Below are positions 16,827 to 25,818 of a stretch of 64,000 bases of DNA, piece by piece. The notes under the pieces were generated by a model. The model did not search any database and was not told the DNA's origin. It was given only the letters and a program-made list of their open reading frames with translations. Position numbers and translations under genes: made by a program. The DNA comes from an uncultured Psychroserpens sp. (GTDB taxonomy: Bacteria; Bacteroidota; Bacteroidia; Flavobacteriales; Flavobacteriaceae): contig NZ_CANLNS010000005.1 in NCBI RefSeq assembly GCF_947492715.1, positions 186,001 through 250,000 of the forward strand. Reading direction: 5' to 3'. Within the stretch, counting starts at the first letter, position 1. Each line of letters begins with the position of its first letter.

Positions 16827-19800
16827 TTATTTGGTTTCAATCCATTGCCTAGCATTCACGAAGGCTTCGATCCATGGAGAAACTTGATCTTTTCTGCCTT
16901 CAGGGTAGTTGGCCCAATTCCACTGAAATGTTGAACGTTCAATATGCGGCATCATAACAAGGTGGCGTCCCGATGAATCACATAACATCGCTGTATTGAA
17001 ATCGGATCCATTAGGATTAGACGGATAAGCATCATAAGCATATTTGGCTACAATGTTATAATCGCTTTCCTTCTTTGGAAGGTTAAATTTCCCTTCACCA
17101 TGACTTATCCAAACGCCTAAAGTCGTGTCTTTTAGAGTTGATAACATCACCGAGTTATTGTCTTGAACCATTACCGATGTAAACGCGCTTTCATGCTTTT
17201 GAGAATCATTATGTAGCATCTTACCATGTTGGTCATGCTCAGGATTAATTAATTCTAACTCCATGAACAATTGGCAACCATTACAAATCCCTACCGATAG
17301 TGTGTCTTCTCTTTCAAAGAAGTTTTTAATGGCTCTATTAGCATTTGCATTGTATTTAATTGCACCTGCCCATCCTTTAGCAGATCCTAATACATCACTA
17401 TTAGAAAAACCACCAACGGCACCAAGAAATTGAATGTCTTCTAAGGTTTCACGACCAGAAATGAGGTCGGTCATATGAACATCTTTAACGTCAAAACCTG
17501 CTAAATACATGGCATTGGCCATTTCACGTTCAGAATTACTTCCTTTTTCACGCAAGATAGCGGCCTTTGGTCTTGGTTGTGTTGCGTCAATTGCAGGTAA
17601 TTGCCCTGTAAATGTCTTCGGAAATTTATAAGCTAAAGGTTGTTTGTGATAATTTTTAAAACGTGCTTCAGCCAAATTATTTGCTGTTTGTTTTTGATCA
17701 AGAAGGAATGAGGTTTTATACCACATATCTCTAAGTCTAGACACTGTCATGGTATAAACTTCATTGTTGTTTATAATCCCTAAAGTATCTGTATTAGTTA
17801 CCTTTCCAATATTGAAAAATTCAATGTTCGCATCAGACAGTATTGTTTCTATGGCCTCGTTTTTAGATTGAAATACAATTCCAGAGTTTTCAGCAAACAA
17901 TAATTTAAGAGAGTCTTTTTCATTTAAAGCTGTTAAATCTAATTCTGCTCCTAAATTTGTATCGGCAAAACACAATTCTAATAAGGTTGTAATTAAACCA
18001 CCAGAAGCAACATCATGTCCCGCTACAATATGATCATCGTTAATGAGTTGCTGCATCGTATTAAATACATTTTTTACGTAAGAAGCACTTTCTACATTAG
18101 GAACTTCGTTTCCAATTTTATTTAAAACCTGCGCAAAAGAACTTCCGCCTAGTTTAAAGTTATCTTGAGATAAGTTTATATAGTAGATGTCTCCAGCATT
18201 ATGCTTTAGTACAGGTTCGACAACATTTTTAATAGCATTGCAATTTGCAGCAGCCGAAATGATAACTGTTCCTGGAGAAATAACGTCTTCGTTTGGATAC
18301 TTTTGTTTCATCGACAATGAATCCTTTCCTGTAGGAACATTAATTCCTAGGTCTATTGAGAATTCTGAGATGGCTTTTACCGCCTCATAAAGTCGGGCGT
18401 CTTCACCTTCATTTTTACAAGGCCACATCCAGTTCGCAGATAAGGAAACACTTTTTAATCCATCTTTTAAAGGTGCCCAAATAATATTGGTCAGAGCTTC
18501 GGTAATACTATTTCTACTTCCAGCCTCTGGATCTATTAAGCCAGAAATTGGTGAGTGGCCAATTGATGTGGCGATTCCTTCTTTTCCATTGTAATCTAAA
18601 GCCATTACGCCAACATTGTTTAATGGCAATTGTAAAGGACCAACACATTGCTGTTTTGCAACTTTTCCGCCTACACAACGATCTACTTTATTTGTTAACC
18701 AATCTTTACAAGCCACAGCTTCTAGTTGTAAAACTTGATCTAGATAATTATAAAATTCATTTGGATTATACACAACATTGCTATATGTTCTATTTAAAGA
18801 GGTGTCCGTCATAATTGTTTTTGGCGAACTACCAAACATATCTTCAAGTGCCAAATCCATTGGAGTATTGCCCTTGGTTTCAGATCTAAAGCAAAAATGT
18901 TTGTCGTCGGTAACATGCCCAACAGTATATAATGGTGAGCGCTCACGTTCAGCAATTTTACTAATATGATCAAGGTGTTTTTCAGCGATTAATAATCCCA
19001 TTCGTTCTTGAGATTCATTACCAATAATTTCCTTGTCAGATAGCGTTGGATCTCCAACAGGCAATTTATCAAGGTCAATGCATCCTCCAGTATCTTCAAT
19101 AAGCTCACTTAAACAATTAAGGTGACCACCTGCACCATGATCATGAATAGAAATGATATGATTATCATCACTTTCTACCATGCCTCGAACCACATTGGCC
19201 GCACGTTTTTGCATTTCAGGATTTGACCTTTGTACCGCATTAAGCTCAATTCCTGTTGAAAACTCACCAGTGTCTGCACTCGAAACGGCAGCACCTCCCA
19301 TTCCTATGCGATAGTTTTCTCCACCTAACACAACAATCTTATCACCAAATTCGGGTACAGCTTTTATGGCTTGATCTAATTTTCCATATCCAATACCTCC
19401 AGCTTGCATAATCACTTTGTCAAAGCCCAGTTTTCGAGCGTCTTCCTCATGTTCAAACGTTAATACAGAACCACATATAAGCGGTTGACCAAATTTATTT
19501 CCAAAATCTGAAGCCCCATTACTCGCTTTGATTAAGATATCCATTGGTGTTTGATACAACCAAGGTCGAGCGTCTAATTTTTGCTCCCAAGGTCTGTTCG
19601 CTTCTAAACGAGAATAAGAGGTCATATATACAGCAGTTCCTGCTAATGGCAAGGACCCTTTTCCGCCTGCAAGACGGTCACGAATTTCACCTCCAGAACC
19701 AGTTGCTGCTCCGTTAAAAGGTTCAACTGTTGTTGGGAAATTATGCGTCTCTGCTTTGAGAGAGATTACAGAATCAAACTCTTTTTTGTCATAAAAATCA

Positions 19801-20489
19801 GGAACATCGGCACGTTTGGGTGCAAATTGTTCAACCCTTGGGCCTTTTATAAAAGCGACATTATCTTTATATGCTGAAACAATGTCGTTAGGATTTTGTT
19901 TAGATGTCTCTTTAATCAATTTAAATAAAGACGTAGGTTGCTCTTTTCCGTCGATAACAAAAGTACCATTGAAAATTTTATGTCTACAGTGTTCACTATT
20001 CACCTGTGAAAAACCAAAAACTTCGGAGTCGGTTAGTGGTCGTCCAATTTTCTTTGAGACACTTTCTAAGTATTCTATTTCTTCGTCATTCAGAGCTAAA
20101 CCTTCTTGTTGGTTATAGGCCGCAATGTCTTCAACGTTTAAAATGTTATCAGGTTGGATGTCAATAGTAAACGATTCTTGATGTAATCCATTATATTTTT
20201 CGGATATCATTGGGTCGTAGTCATTGAAACCTTCTTTACAAGATTCAAATTCTTCGATACGAATAATGCCTTCAATTCCCATATTTTGCGTAATCTCTAC
20301 GGCGTTGGTACTCCAAGGTGTTATCATGGCAGCACGTGGCCCAACAAAAAAAGCATCGAGAGATGCTTGTTCTAATTTAGGTTGGTCGCCAAATAACCAT
20401 GTCAATTTAGCGATGGTTTCGGTTGATAATTCTTTTGTTGCTTGAACAGCAAATACCTTACTGTTTTGGTTTCCGAAGAAATGAATCAT
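16827..20489 (-). CDS. purL: Phosphoribosylformylglycinamidine synthase, large single-chain form
   Basis: A 1220-residue enzyme of purine synthesis that converts FGAR, glutamine and ATP to FGAM. The length and the fused glutaminase domain are those of the Proteobacteria/eukaryote type. Visible marks are the FGAR-binding stretch SLKAETHNFPTTVEPFNGAA (about 255-275), the central region with HDHGAGGHLNCLSEL, and the C-terminal class I amidotransferase with the nucleophilic cysteine in GICNGCQLFMEL and the terminal HIERSTFQWNW segment. The start MIHFFGNQNSK at 20489 is used rather than an ATG 33 bases upstream, because the -7 box lies there (20522-20529). It is a single-gene unit. Confidence 0.97.
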   Translation of the reverse strand: MIHFFGNQNSKVFAVQATKELSTETIAKLTWLFGDQPKLEQASLDAFFVGPRAAMITPWSTNAVEITQNMGIEGIIRIEEFESCKEGFNDYDPMISEKYNGLHQESFTIDIQPDNILNVEDIAAYNQQEGLALNDEEIEYLESVSKKIGRPLTDSEVFGFSQVNSEHCRHKIFNGTFVIDGKEQPTSLFKLIKETSKQNPNDIVSAYKDNVAFIKGPRVEQFAPKRADVPDFYDKKEFDSVISLKAETHNFPTTVEPFNGAATGSGGEIRDRLAGGKGSLPLAGTAVYMTSYSRLEANRPWEQKLDARPWLYQTPMDILIKASNGASDFGNKFGQPLICGSVLTFEHEEDARKLGFDKVIMQAGGIGYGKLDQAIKAVPEFGDKIVVLGGENYRIGMGGAAVSSADTGEFSTGIELNAVQRSNPEMQKRAANVVRGMVESDDNHIISIHDHGAGGHLNCLSELIEDTGGCIDLDKLPVGDPTLSDKEIIGNESQERMGLLIAEKHLDHISKIAERERSPLYTVGHVTDDKHFCFRSETKGNTPMDLALEDMFGSSPKTIMTDTSLNRTYSNVVYNPNEFYNYLDQVLQLEAVACKDWLTNKVDRCVGGKVAKQQCVGPLQLPLNNVGVMALDYNGKEGIATSIGHSPISGLIDPEAGSRNSITEALTNIIWAPLKDGLKSVSLSANWMWPCKNEGEDARLYEAVKAISEFSIDLGINVPTGKDSLSMKQKYPNEDVISPGTVIISAAANCNAIKNVVEPVLKHNAGDIYYINLSQDNFKLGGSSFAQVLNKIGNEVPNVESASYVKNVFNTMQQLINDDHIVAGHDVASGGLITTLLELCFADTNLGAELDLTALNEKDSLKLLFAENSGIVFQSKNEAIETILSDANIEFFNIGKVTNTDTLGIINNNEVYTMTVSRLRDMWYKTSFLLDQKQTANNLAEARFKNYHKQPLAYKFPKTFTGQLPAIDATQPRPKAAILREKGSNSEREMANAMYLAGFDVKDVHMTDLISGRETLEDIQFLGAVGGFSNSDVLGSAKGWAGAIKYNANANRAIKNFFEREDTLSVGICNGCQLFMELELINPEHDQHGKMLHNDSQKHESAFTSVMVQDNNSVMLSTLKDTTLGVWISHGEGKFNLPKKESDYNIVAKYAYDAYPSNPNGSDFNTAMLCDSSGRHLVMMPHIERSTFQWNWANYPEGRKDQVSPWIEAFVNARQWIETK

Positions 20490-20521
20490 TATTTCGTATT
20501 TTGTGTTGTTTTTTGAAAGCA

Positions 20522-20529
20522 CAAATTTA
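20522..20529 (-). promoter_or_regulatory. -7 box of purL
   Basis: The minus strand reads TAAATTTG, a perfect TAnnTTTG, 33 bases above the purL start. No clear -33 TTG. I saw no riboswitch-like structure in the short leader. Confidence 0.5.
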
Positions 20530-20657
20530 CACTTTTTCAGTATAACTTATTTAGATTATGACCTTGAAAATTTTTAGTTATTCACGAATTAATTCACAAT
20601 CGTTAATGCTTCAATTAATCTTAAATTATTTACTTTTAGTTAACTTAAACCAATACT

Positions 20658-21761
20658 ATGTATACAAGACGAATATTTCCTATTAAAGGTGTTATTAAAT
20701 GGACACGACGACATATTTTTTTCTTTTTAATTCTATCCACTATTCCAGTTGTTTTGTTTGACGTTGTCGGACTTAAATGGTTGCATGTGCCTTGGTTGCC
20801 ATTAGGTGTTATGGGTACCGCTGTTGCCTTTATAGTGAGTTTTAAAAATAATGCCTCTTATGATCGTCTTTGGGAAGCGCGTAAAATTTGGGGAGGTATT
20901 GTAAACGCTTCGCGCTCTTGGACAATAATGGTCAAAGATTTTATTAATAATGATCATACAAAGGAACAATTCTCTAATGATCAATTGCATGGTATTCATA
21001 AGGAATTGGTGCATAGACATGTGGCGTGGTTAACGGCTTTACGTTATCAATTGAGAGCAGATAAACCTTGGGAACAACATTTAAAAGCTGGAAAATCGAA
21101 TCGAGAATTTAGAGAAAGTCAATTTCTAGTTTGTGAGGATACGATTCCGATAGAAGAGGCGATTAAGGGGTACATTTCTGAAGATGAGTATAAAGAGGTT
21201 TTTGCTAAAGGTAATAGAGCATCTCAGTTGTTGGGTGTTCAATCTAAACGATTAAAAGAATTAAAACAACAAGATTTAATTGAAGATTTCAGGCATATGG
21301 AATTGTCTAATATGCTTGTTGAATTCTATACGCTTCAAGGAAAGAGCGAACGTATTAAAAACTTCCCGTATCCTAGACAGTTTGCAACACTAAATTATAT
21401 GTTTGTTTGGATATTTATTATTTTGTTGCCTTTTGGAATTATGGAAGGATTTGAAGAAATAGGCGAGCACATTTTTACTGATTTGGCTGGTCATGAGTCG
21501 CATTCTTCGGCGTTACATAAAGCTCAGGAATTTATTGCTAAACATTTTGTGTGGTTTTCCATTCCTTTTAGTACGCTTTTAGCTTGGGTTTTTCATACTA
21601 TGGAAGCCATTGGTGAGAACACGGAAAACCCTTTTGAAGGAGGACCTAATGACGTGCCAATAACAAATATGAGTCGAGGTATTGAAATTGATATCAGGCA
21701 ACTTATTGATGACATTGATATTCCTGAACCTTATACATGGAAAAATGATATCATAATGTAA
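20658..21761 (+). CDS. Bestrophin-family (UPF0187) channel protein
   Basis: A 367-residue membrane protein of the bacterial bestrophin family, pentameric ion channels. It begins with the family N-terminus RRIFPIKGVIKWTRRH, then a first hydrophobic pair (about 18-65) followed by the hallmark FIVSFKNNASYDRLWEARKIWGGIVN, and a later hydrophobic region (about 240-262 and 293-312) followed by a conserved acidic segment ENPFEGGPNDVPI. Ion selectivity cannot be judged from this. It is monocistronic on the plus strand and ends at a bidirectional terminator shared with the endonuclease gene. Confidence 0.92.
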   Translation: MYTRRIFPIKGVIKWTRRHIFFFLILSTIPVVLFDVVGLKWLHVPWLPLGVMGTAVAFIVSFKNNASYDRLWEARKIWGGIVNASRSWTIMVKDFINNDHTKEQFSNDQLHGIHKELVHRHVAWLTALRYQLRADKPWEQHLKAGKSNREFRESQFLVCEDTIPIEEAIKGYISEDEYKEVFAKGNRASQLLGVQSKRLKELKQQDLIEDFRHMELSNMLVEFYTLQGKSERIKNFPYPRQFATLNYMFVWIFIILLPFGIMEGFEEIGEHIFTDLAGHESHSSALHKAQEFIAKHFVWFSIPFSTLLAWVFHTMEAIGENTENPFEGGPNDVPITNMSRGIEIDIRQLIDDIDIPEPYTWKNDIIM

Positions 21762-21762
21762 T

Positions 21763-21793
21763 AAAAAAAGCGACTCTTAGAGTCGCTTTTTTT
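21763..21793. terminator. Bidirectional terminator between bestrophin and endonuclease genes
   Basis: A run of seven A, GCGACTC, a 3-base loop, GAGTCGC and seven T form a symmetrical hairpin that ends transcripts arriving from both sides. Confidence 0.92.
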
Positions 21794-21813
21794 ATTATGT
21801 TCAGTTATTCTAA

Positions 21814-22905
21814 TTACTGCTTAATCAATTTTTTAGTAACACTACCGTTTTGAGAATTTAATTTCACTAAATAAACGCCTTTAGATAATCCAGAAATATT
21901 TAATCTTTTTTGGTTTGAAGTGATATTTTGGCTTTTAACTTTCTTTCCTAAAATATTATAAACTTCTACTGAAATATCAAAATTAGAATCAATAGTAACC
22001 TCATTTCCGTTAGCTGGATTAGGAAACATTTTGATTTGTTCTTGTTGAAATTCTGGAACAGATAAACTTGCCCATCTGTTTTGAGCATCTGGTCCGCCCC
22101 AAATAACAGTTGCTAAATATGGGTTATCTATAAACGGATTCCTATTTCCTTGGGCATATGTATTCGCCGCGTTTCCATGATAGTTGTTTCTTACATCTTC
22201 GATTCCTCCTTCTTCTACAGGATCTTCAGCATTCCACTGTAAGAATAGATCGATCATGTCATCTGGAGTAGAAACGTTACTGCCAATGCCTACTGCAGAA
22301 GGTAAACAACGGTCACCATAGCGTAAATACATGTACATTATTATTCGAGCACAATCACCTTTCCATTCGTCACCTGGATACCAACCTCCGTTTGCATTTC
22401 CAGACTCTCCATTTGGATATTGTCCTATGCTTTTTTCGGCAAATAGTCGATTGCCACGTTGACCATTACGTTGAACATCACTTGGCCTCAACATTTGAGC
22501 ATCAGAACCTGGTCCTGAAGAACCTAAATCTGGATCTCCTAATGACCTTGGGTAAACATGTTCTCTATTCCAGTCACCAACATTTCCACCGTTATCAAAT
22601 TTCCCTCTTGTTCTATCAGTAGTTACATTGCCATCAAAAGGAGGGTCGTCGTAACCATAGATTAGTAATACATTACTTGAATTATTTGGATCTTCATCTG
22701 TAATTCTTGAGGCGTCCCAAACCTGACTATATGTTAAGAAATTAGTGTGATTATTAATGGTTAATGTAATTAAATCACCCTTTAACGTTAAACCAGTAGA
22801 CGTAATTTGATTGCCATAATAAGATTGCAATTCTGCTGGTGGTGTTAATTGAGCAAAAGCAAATGTGGTTGCAAAAGCTAATAATAAAGTGTAAAATTGT
22901 TTCAT
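21814..22905 (-). CDS. Secreted endonuclease I with T9SS sorting domain
   Basis: A 363-residue exported nuclease. It has a signal peptide (MKQFYTLLLAFATTFAFAQ) and an endonuclease I domain (about 30-265) with the catalytic-region motif GDWNREHVYPRSLG (histidine near 113), then DAQMLRPSDVQRNGQRGN and GDCARIIMYMYLRYGD. A T9SS type A domain starts near 290 (MFPNPANGNEVTI, VYNILGKKVKSQN, GLSKGVYLVKL) and ends KKLIKQ. It would degrade extracellular DNA, probably for nutrient uptake. It follows the RsmB-type gene by 11 bases on the same strand, so it may be cotranscribed, though the functions are unrelated. Confidence 0.93.
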   Translation of the reverse strand: MKQFYTLLLAFATTFAFAQLTPPAELQSYYGNQITSTGLTLKGDLITLTINNHTNFLTYSQVWDASRITDEDPNNSSNVLLIYGYDDPPFDGNVTTDRTRGKFDNGGNVGDWNREHVYPRSLGDPDLGSSGPGSDAQMLRPSDVQRNGQRGNRLFAEKSIGQYPNGESGNANGGWYPGDEWKGDCARIIMYMYLRYGDRCLPSAVGIGSNVSTPDDMIDLFLQWNAEDPVEEGGIEDVRNNYHGNAANTYAQGNRNPFIDNPYLATVIWGGPDAQNRWASLSVPEFQQEQIKMFPNPANGNEVTIDSNFDISVEVYNILGKKVKSQNITSNQKRLNISGLSKGVYLVKLNSQNGSVTKKLIKQ

Positions 22906-22916
22906 TTATTTGGGTA

Positions 22917-24134
22917 TTATTTTTTCTTTTTTTCTAATAGAGCCATGTAAAATCCATCATAGCCAGATTTATGCGATAGCACGCTTTTATCTTTTACAAA
23001 GATAAAGTCTTTTCCTTGATCTGATGTTAAAAACGTATCAACTTGTTTTTTGTTTTCAGAAGGAAGTATAGAACATGTTGCGTATACAAGCTTTCCTCCA
23101 TCTTTTACAATTCGAGAGTATTGTTGCAATATGTCTTGCTGCGTTGTTTTAATATTCTCAATAAATTCAGGTTGTAATTTCCATTTAGCATCTGGGTTTC
23201 GTTTTAAAACCCCAAGCCCTGAACAAGGCGCATCAATTAAAACGCGATCTGCTTTATCGTACAGTTTTTTAACAACTTTGGTCGACTCAATAGCTCTAGT
23301 TTCTATATTAAAGGCGCCATTTCGTTTAGCTCTTCGCTTTAATTCATGTAGCTTGTTTGCATAGATGTCTAAAGCAATAACTTGTCCTTTGTTTTCCATT
23401 AAAGATGCAAGATGTAGTGCTTTACCACCTGCGCCTGCACAAGCGTCTACAACACGCATTCCTGGTTTTACATCCAAAAACTCTGCCACTAATTGCGACG
23501 AGGCATCTTGAACTTCAAAAAAACCATTTTTGAAGGATTCAGTTTGAAATACGTTTGCTCTTTCTCTTAGTTTGAGTGCATTGGGATAACCTTTAATGCT
23601 TTCTGTTTCAATGTTGTCATCGAACAAAAGAGATTGTAATTTTTCTTTAGTTGTTTTTAAGGTATTAACTCTTAAAATAACATCGGCTTGCTCATTTAGT
23701 GCAGCAATTTCTTTTGTCCATATAGATTCACCTAGTTCTTTAACACCCAGTTCATCTAGCCAATCTGGAATAGCCTCCTTAAATTTTCGAGTTTGGGATA
23801 ATTCATCAAAACGCCCTTTTATTTTACGTTGAGGTGTGTTTTCAAAATATTTCCAATCGGGTAATTTTATACCTCTTAACGTTGCCCAAACGGCAAAAAT
23901 TCGCCATAAATTATCTCTGTCGAAAGGTGCCTTTACCTCGGCAATTTCGGCATATAAACGTTTCCAACGTACAATATCATAAGTGGTTTCAGCAACAAAG
24001 GCGCGATCACGACTTCCCCAACGTTTGTCACGTTTTAAGAGCTGTTGTATTACTTTGTCTGCATATTTGCCTTCATTAAAGATAAGTGTTAATCCATCGA
24101 TAACAGCAAAGCATAAGTTTCTGTGTAAACGCAT
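22917..24134 (-). CDS. RsmB/NOP-family rRNA (cytosine-C5)-methyltransferase
   Basis: A 405-residue SAM-dependent m5C RNA methyltransferase. The SAM-binding motif I is DACAGAGGKALHLA (about 230-243). The two cysteines of the family are present, in DAPCSGLGVLKRNPDAKW (motif IV) and YATCSILPSENKKQV (motif VI, the nucleophile). The N-terminal 150 residues resemble the NusB-like/RNA-binding part of RsmB only weakly, so the exact rRNA position is not certain. A -7 box TACCTTTG lies at 24153-24160 on the minus strand. Confidence 0.9.
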   Translation of the reverse strand: MRLHRNLCFAVIDGLTLIFNEGKYADKVIQQLLKRDKRWGSRDRAFVAETTYDIVRWKRLYAEIAEVKAPFDRDNLWRIFAVWATLRGIKLPDWKYFENTPQRKIKGRFDELSQTRKFKEAIPDWLDELGVKELGESIWTKEIAALNEQADVILRVNTLKTTKEKLQSLLFDDNIETESIKGYPNALKLRERANVFQTESFKNGFFEVQDASSQLVAEFLDVKPGMRVVDACAGAGGKALHLASLMENKGQVIALDIYANKLHELKRRAKRNGAFNIETRAIESTKVVKKLYDKADRVLIDAPCSGLGVLKRNPDAKWKLQPEFIENIKTTQQDILQQYSRIVKDGGKLVYATCSILPSENKKQVDTFLTSDQGKDFIFVKDKSVLSHKSGYDGFYMALLEKKKK

Positions 24135-24152
24135 TATAAAAATTTAAGCATG

Positions 24153-24160
24153 CAAAGGTA
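24153..24160 (-). promoter_or_regulatory. -7 box of the RsmB-type methyltransferase gene
   Basis: The minus strand reads TACCTTTG (TAnnTTTG), 19 bases above the start codon. Confidence 0.5.
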
Positions 24161-24224
24161 CATTAAAAGTTTATAAGTTGAAGCCTTTATTGTAAAGTGT
24201 TATCTTTTCAAAAATAATGAGCGT

Positions 24225-24253
24225 GCAAGTTTTTAAGAGAGACTGCATCTAAA
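24225..24253 (+). promoter_or_regulatory. ECF-type promoter element upstream of the first sigma gene
   Basis: GCAAGTTTTT and CATCTAAA, with 21 bases from the first G to the C of CATC, recur at 24865-24893 and in related form at 28526-28554. The pairing of an AA(G/C)TTT box with a TCTAAA box fits -35 and -10 elements of an ECF sigma promoter and suggests autoregulation. Confidence 0.65.
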
Positions 24254-24284
24254 CTAGTTAATAATATAAGGAAGCATCATTTTT

Positions 24285-24863
24285 TTGACAGAAACTGAAT
24301 TTATACAGCAATTAAAAAGTGGCAGTAGATTTGCATATAGTAGGTTGTTAGATGATTTTCAACACAAAGTATTTGCCACGTGTTTGTCTTTTGTTCCTAA
24401 TAAGGAAGATGCTGAAGATATTGCTCAAGACGTTTTTTTGGAAGTTTTTAATTCGATTTCTAAATTTAAGGGACAGTCGAAATTATCCACATGGATTTAT
24501 AGAATTACTACAAATAAATGTTTAGAGTTTATAAGAAAACGAAATACCAAGAAACGTTTTGCTTTTTTGCAACCTTTGTTAGGAGAGGGTTTTGAAATTG
24601 ATAGAACTAACTATTTTACAGAAATTAATCACCCAGGAATCATTTTAGAACATAAGGAAGCGGGCGAACACATATTTAAAGCCATACATAATTTACCAGA
24701 TGCACAAAAAGTTGTTTTTACGCTGCATAAAATTGATGGAAAAAGTTACAAAGAAATTTGTGACATTACAGAAAAGAGTCTTTCATCTATAGAGTCTTTA
24801 ATGTTTAGAGCAAAAAAGAACTTACAGAAATCATTACAGAATTTTTACCAAAATGACAATTAG
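24285..24863 (+). CDS. ECF RNA polymerase sigma factor (module 1)
   Basis: A 192-residue ECF sigma factor. Region 2 spans about residues 15-85 with NKEDAEDIAQDVFLEVFNSI and the -10 recognition helix SKLSTWIYRITTNKCLEFIRKR; region 4 spans about 128-185 with LPDAQKVVFTLHKIDGKSYKEI and the helix-turn-helix SLSSIESLMFRAKKNLQ. The start is TTG at 24285 behind AAGGAAG; no ATG in frame fits better. The following two genes encode a small membrane protein and a Spy-like protein, the usual layout of an envelope-stress or metal-responsive sigma unit. It is preceded by its own ECF-like promoter element. Confidence 0.92.
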   Translation: MTETEFIQQLKSGSRFAYSRLLDDFQHKVFATCLSFVPNKEDAEDIAQDVFLEVFNSISKFKGQSKLSTWIYRITTNKCLEFIRKRNTKKRFAFLQPLLGEGFEIDRTNYFTEINHPGIILEHKEAGEHIFKAIHNLPDAQKVVFTLHKIDGKSYKEICDITEKSLSSIESLMFRAKKNLQKSLQNFYQNDN

Positions 24864-24864
24864 C

Positions 24865-24893
24865 GCAAGTTTTTTAATGTAATAACATCTAAA
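24865..24893 (+). promoter_or_regulatory. Second ECF-type promoter element, between sigma and anti-sigma genes
   Basis: GCAAGTTTTTT and CATCTAAA stand at the same 21-base offset as at 24225-24253. The element begins one base after the sigma stop codon and would drive the anti-sigma and Spy-like genes separately. Confidence 0.6.
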
Positions 24894-24896
24894 TGA

Positions 24897-25223
24897 ATGA
24901 TAATGAATACAAAGAAGGATATACAAGATAAGATAGACAATACTTTAAATAGTATTAGTAAACGTAACGATTTAAAAGCATCTCCGTTTTTTAAGGATAA
25001 GACGATGTTACTTTTGTTTTCGGAAAAAAAGAAAGAGCATGTTTTTCTAGCTTGGTTCACACCAAAATTTCAACTGGCTACATTATTATGTTTTATTGTG
25101 CTAAATCTTGTTGCATTTACACAAATGAATACTTCTTCAACGACCGAAAATATTTTGGATTTTGCTGAAACGCATGGGTTAATGGAAAGTGAAGATATAG
25201 AAACGGTGTACGTAATAGAATAA
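24897..25223 (+). CDS. Small single-pass membrane protein, putative anti-sigma factor (module 1)
   Basis: A 108-residue protein with a charged N-terminal half predicted to be cytoplasmic (KKDIQDKIDNTLNSISKRND), one transmembrane helix (about 54-75, FQLATLLCFIVLNLVAF) and a short acidic C-terminal tail ending EDIETVYVIE. It shows no zinc-binding HxxxCxxC motif. The position directly after an ECF sigma gene and before a Spy-like gene is the basis for calling it an anti-sigma factor; this is inference. A second in-frame ATG lies at 24903. Confidence 0.65.
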   Translation: MIMNTKKDIQDKIDNTLNSISKRNDLKASPFFKDKTMLLLFSEKKKEHVFLAWFTPKFQLATLLCFIVLNLVAFTQMNTSSTTENILDFAETHGLMESEDIETVYVIE

Positions 25224-25227
25224 AATT

Positions 25228-25683
25228 ATGAAGAATAACAAGATACTTTATATCCTTATTGGTTTTTTAATTGTGGTAAATCTTTTTTTTCTGTTCAATT
25301 ATCTAGGACATACCAATGGTAAGAAAAAGGAACATAAGCGTGATTTTATAACAAAGGAATTGAAATTTGATAACGATCAAATGGAGCGCTTTAAAGTGTT
25401 GAGAGACCAGCATTATTTGGAAGTGAGAACACTTTCAGATAGTATAGGGAATGTAAAAGAAGTTTTATATAAACATATTTCTGAAGCACCTATATCTAAA
25501 CCAGACGTAGACTCAATTATTGCGGTGATTGGGAACTTAGAAGAAAAGAAGGATGTTGAACGTTTCTATTACTTTAAGGCCATTCATGACATTTGTAATG
25601 ATGATCAGAAAGTTCGTTTTAAAGCATTAATAAAGAATGCGATTCACAAGAAAAGAGAAAAATCCTATAAGAGTAAAAGATAA
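25228..25683 (+). CDS. Membrane-anchored Spy/CnrX-like periplasmic protein (module 1)
   Basis: A 151-residue protein with an N-terminal anchor (residues 6-27, LYILIGFLIVVNLFFLFNY) and a helical, highly charged periplasmic part. The sequence FITKELKFDNDQMERFKVLRDQHYLEVRTL and a later NDDQKVRFKALIKNAI match the hooked helical dimers of the Spy/CpxP/ZraP/CnrX family, where repeated L-x-x-x-Q-type motifs occur. In CnrX-like systems such a protein senses metal or misfolded protein and acts on the anti-sigma factor. Here that role is suggested by the operon (5-base gap after the anti-sigma gene). A hairpin terminator follows at 25762-25794. Confidence 0.75.
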   Translation: MKNNKILYILIGFLIVVNLFFLFNYLGHTNGKKKEHKRDFITKELKFDNDQMERFKVLRDQHYLEVRTLSDSIGNVKEVLYKHISEAPISKPDVDSIIAVIGNLEEKKDVERFYYFKAIHDICNDDQKVRFKALIKNAIHKKREKSYKSKR

Positions 25684-25730
25684 AATATTAGAACTTAGCC
25701 ATATAAACCACTATAAAGCATAGGTTTTAA

Positions 25731-25738
25731 TAATTTTG
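25731..25738 (+). promoter_or_regulatory. -7 box upstream of the BNR propeller gene
   Basis: TAATTTTG fits TAnnTTTG. Transcription from here would start before the hairpin at 25762-25794 and place that hairpin in the leader. Confidence 0.4.
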
Positions 25739-25761
25739 ATTGATTAGATTGATGTCTATTT

Positions 25762-25794
25762 GAAAAGCTTTGCGATTATGTCGTAGAGCTTTTC
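25762..25794 (+). terminator. Hairpin ending the first ECF operon
   Basis: A 14-base stem with two G-U pairs (GAAAAGCT... with ...AGCTTTTC) is followed by TATTTTTAT. It lies 79 bases after the Spy-like gene and only 25 bases before the next start codon, so it could also act as a leader structure of the propeller gene. Confidence 0.6.
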
Positions 25795-25818
25795 TATTTT
25801 TATAGAAATTTGATTCTC

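Noticed and set aside
21763-21793. Perfect or near-perfect hairpins such as those at 21763, 26951, 28741 and 40849 as mobile-element ends
   Set aside because: They all follow stop codons and end in T runs, as intrinsic terminators do; no transposase or target duplication is near.
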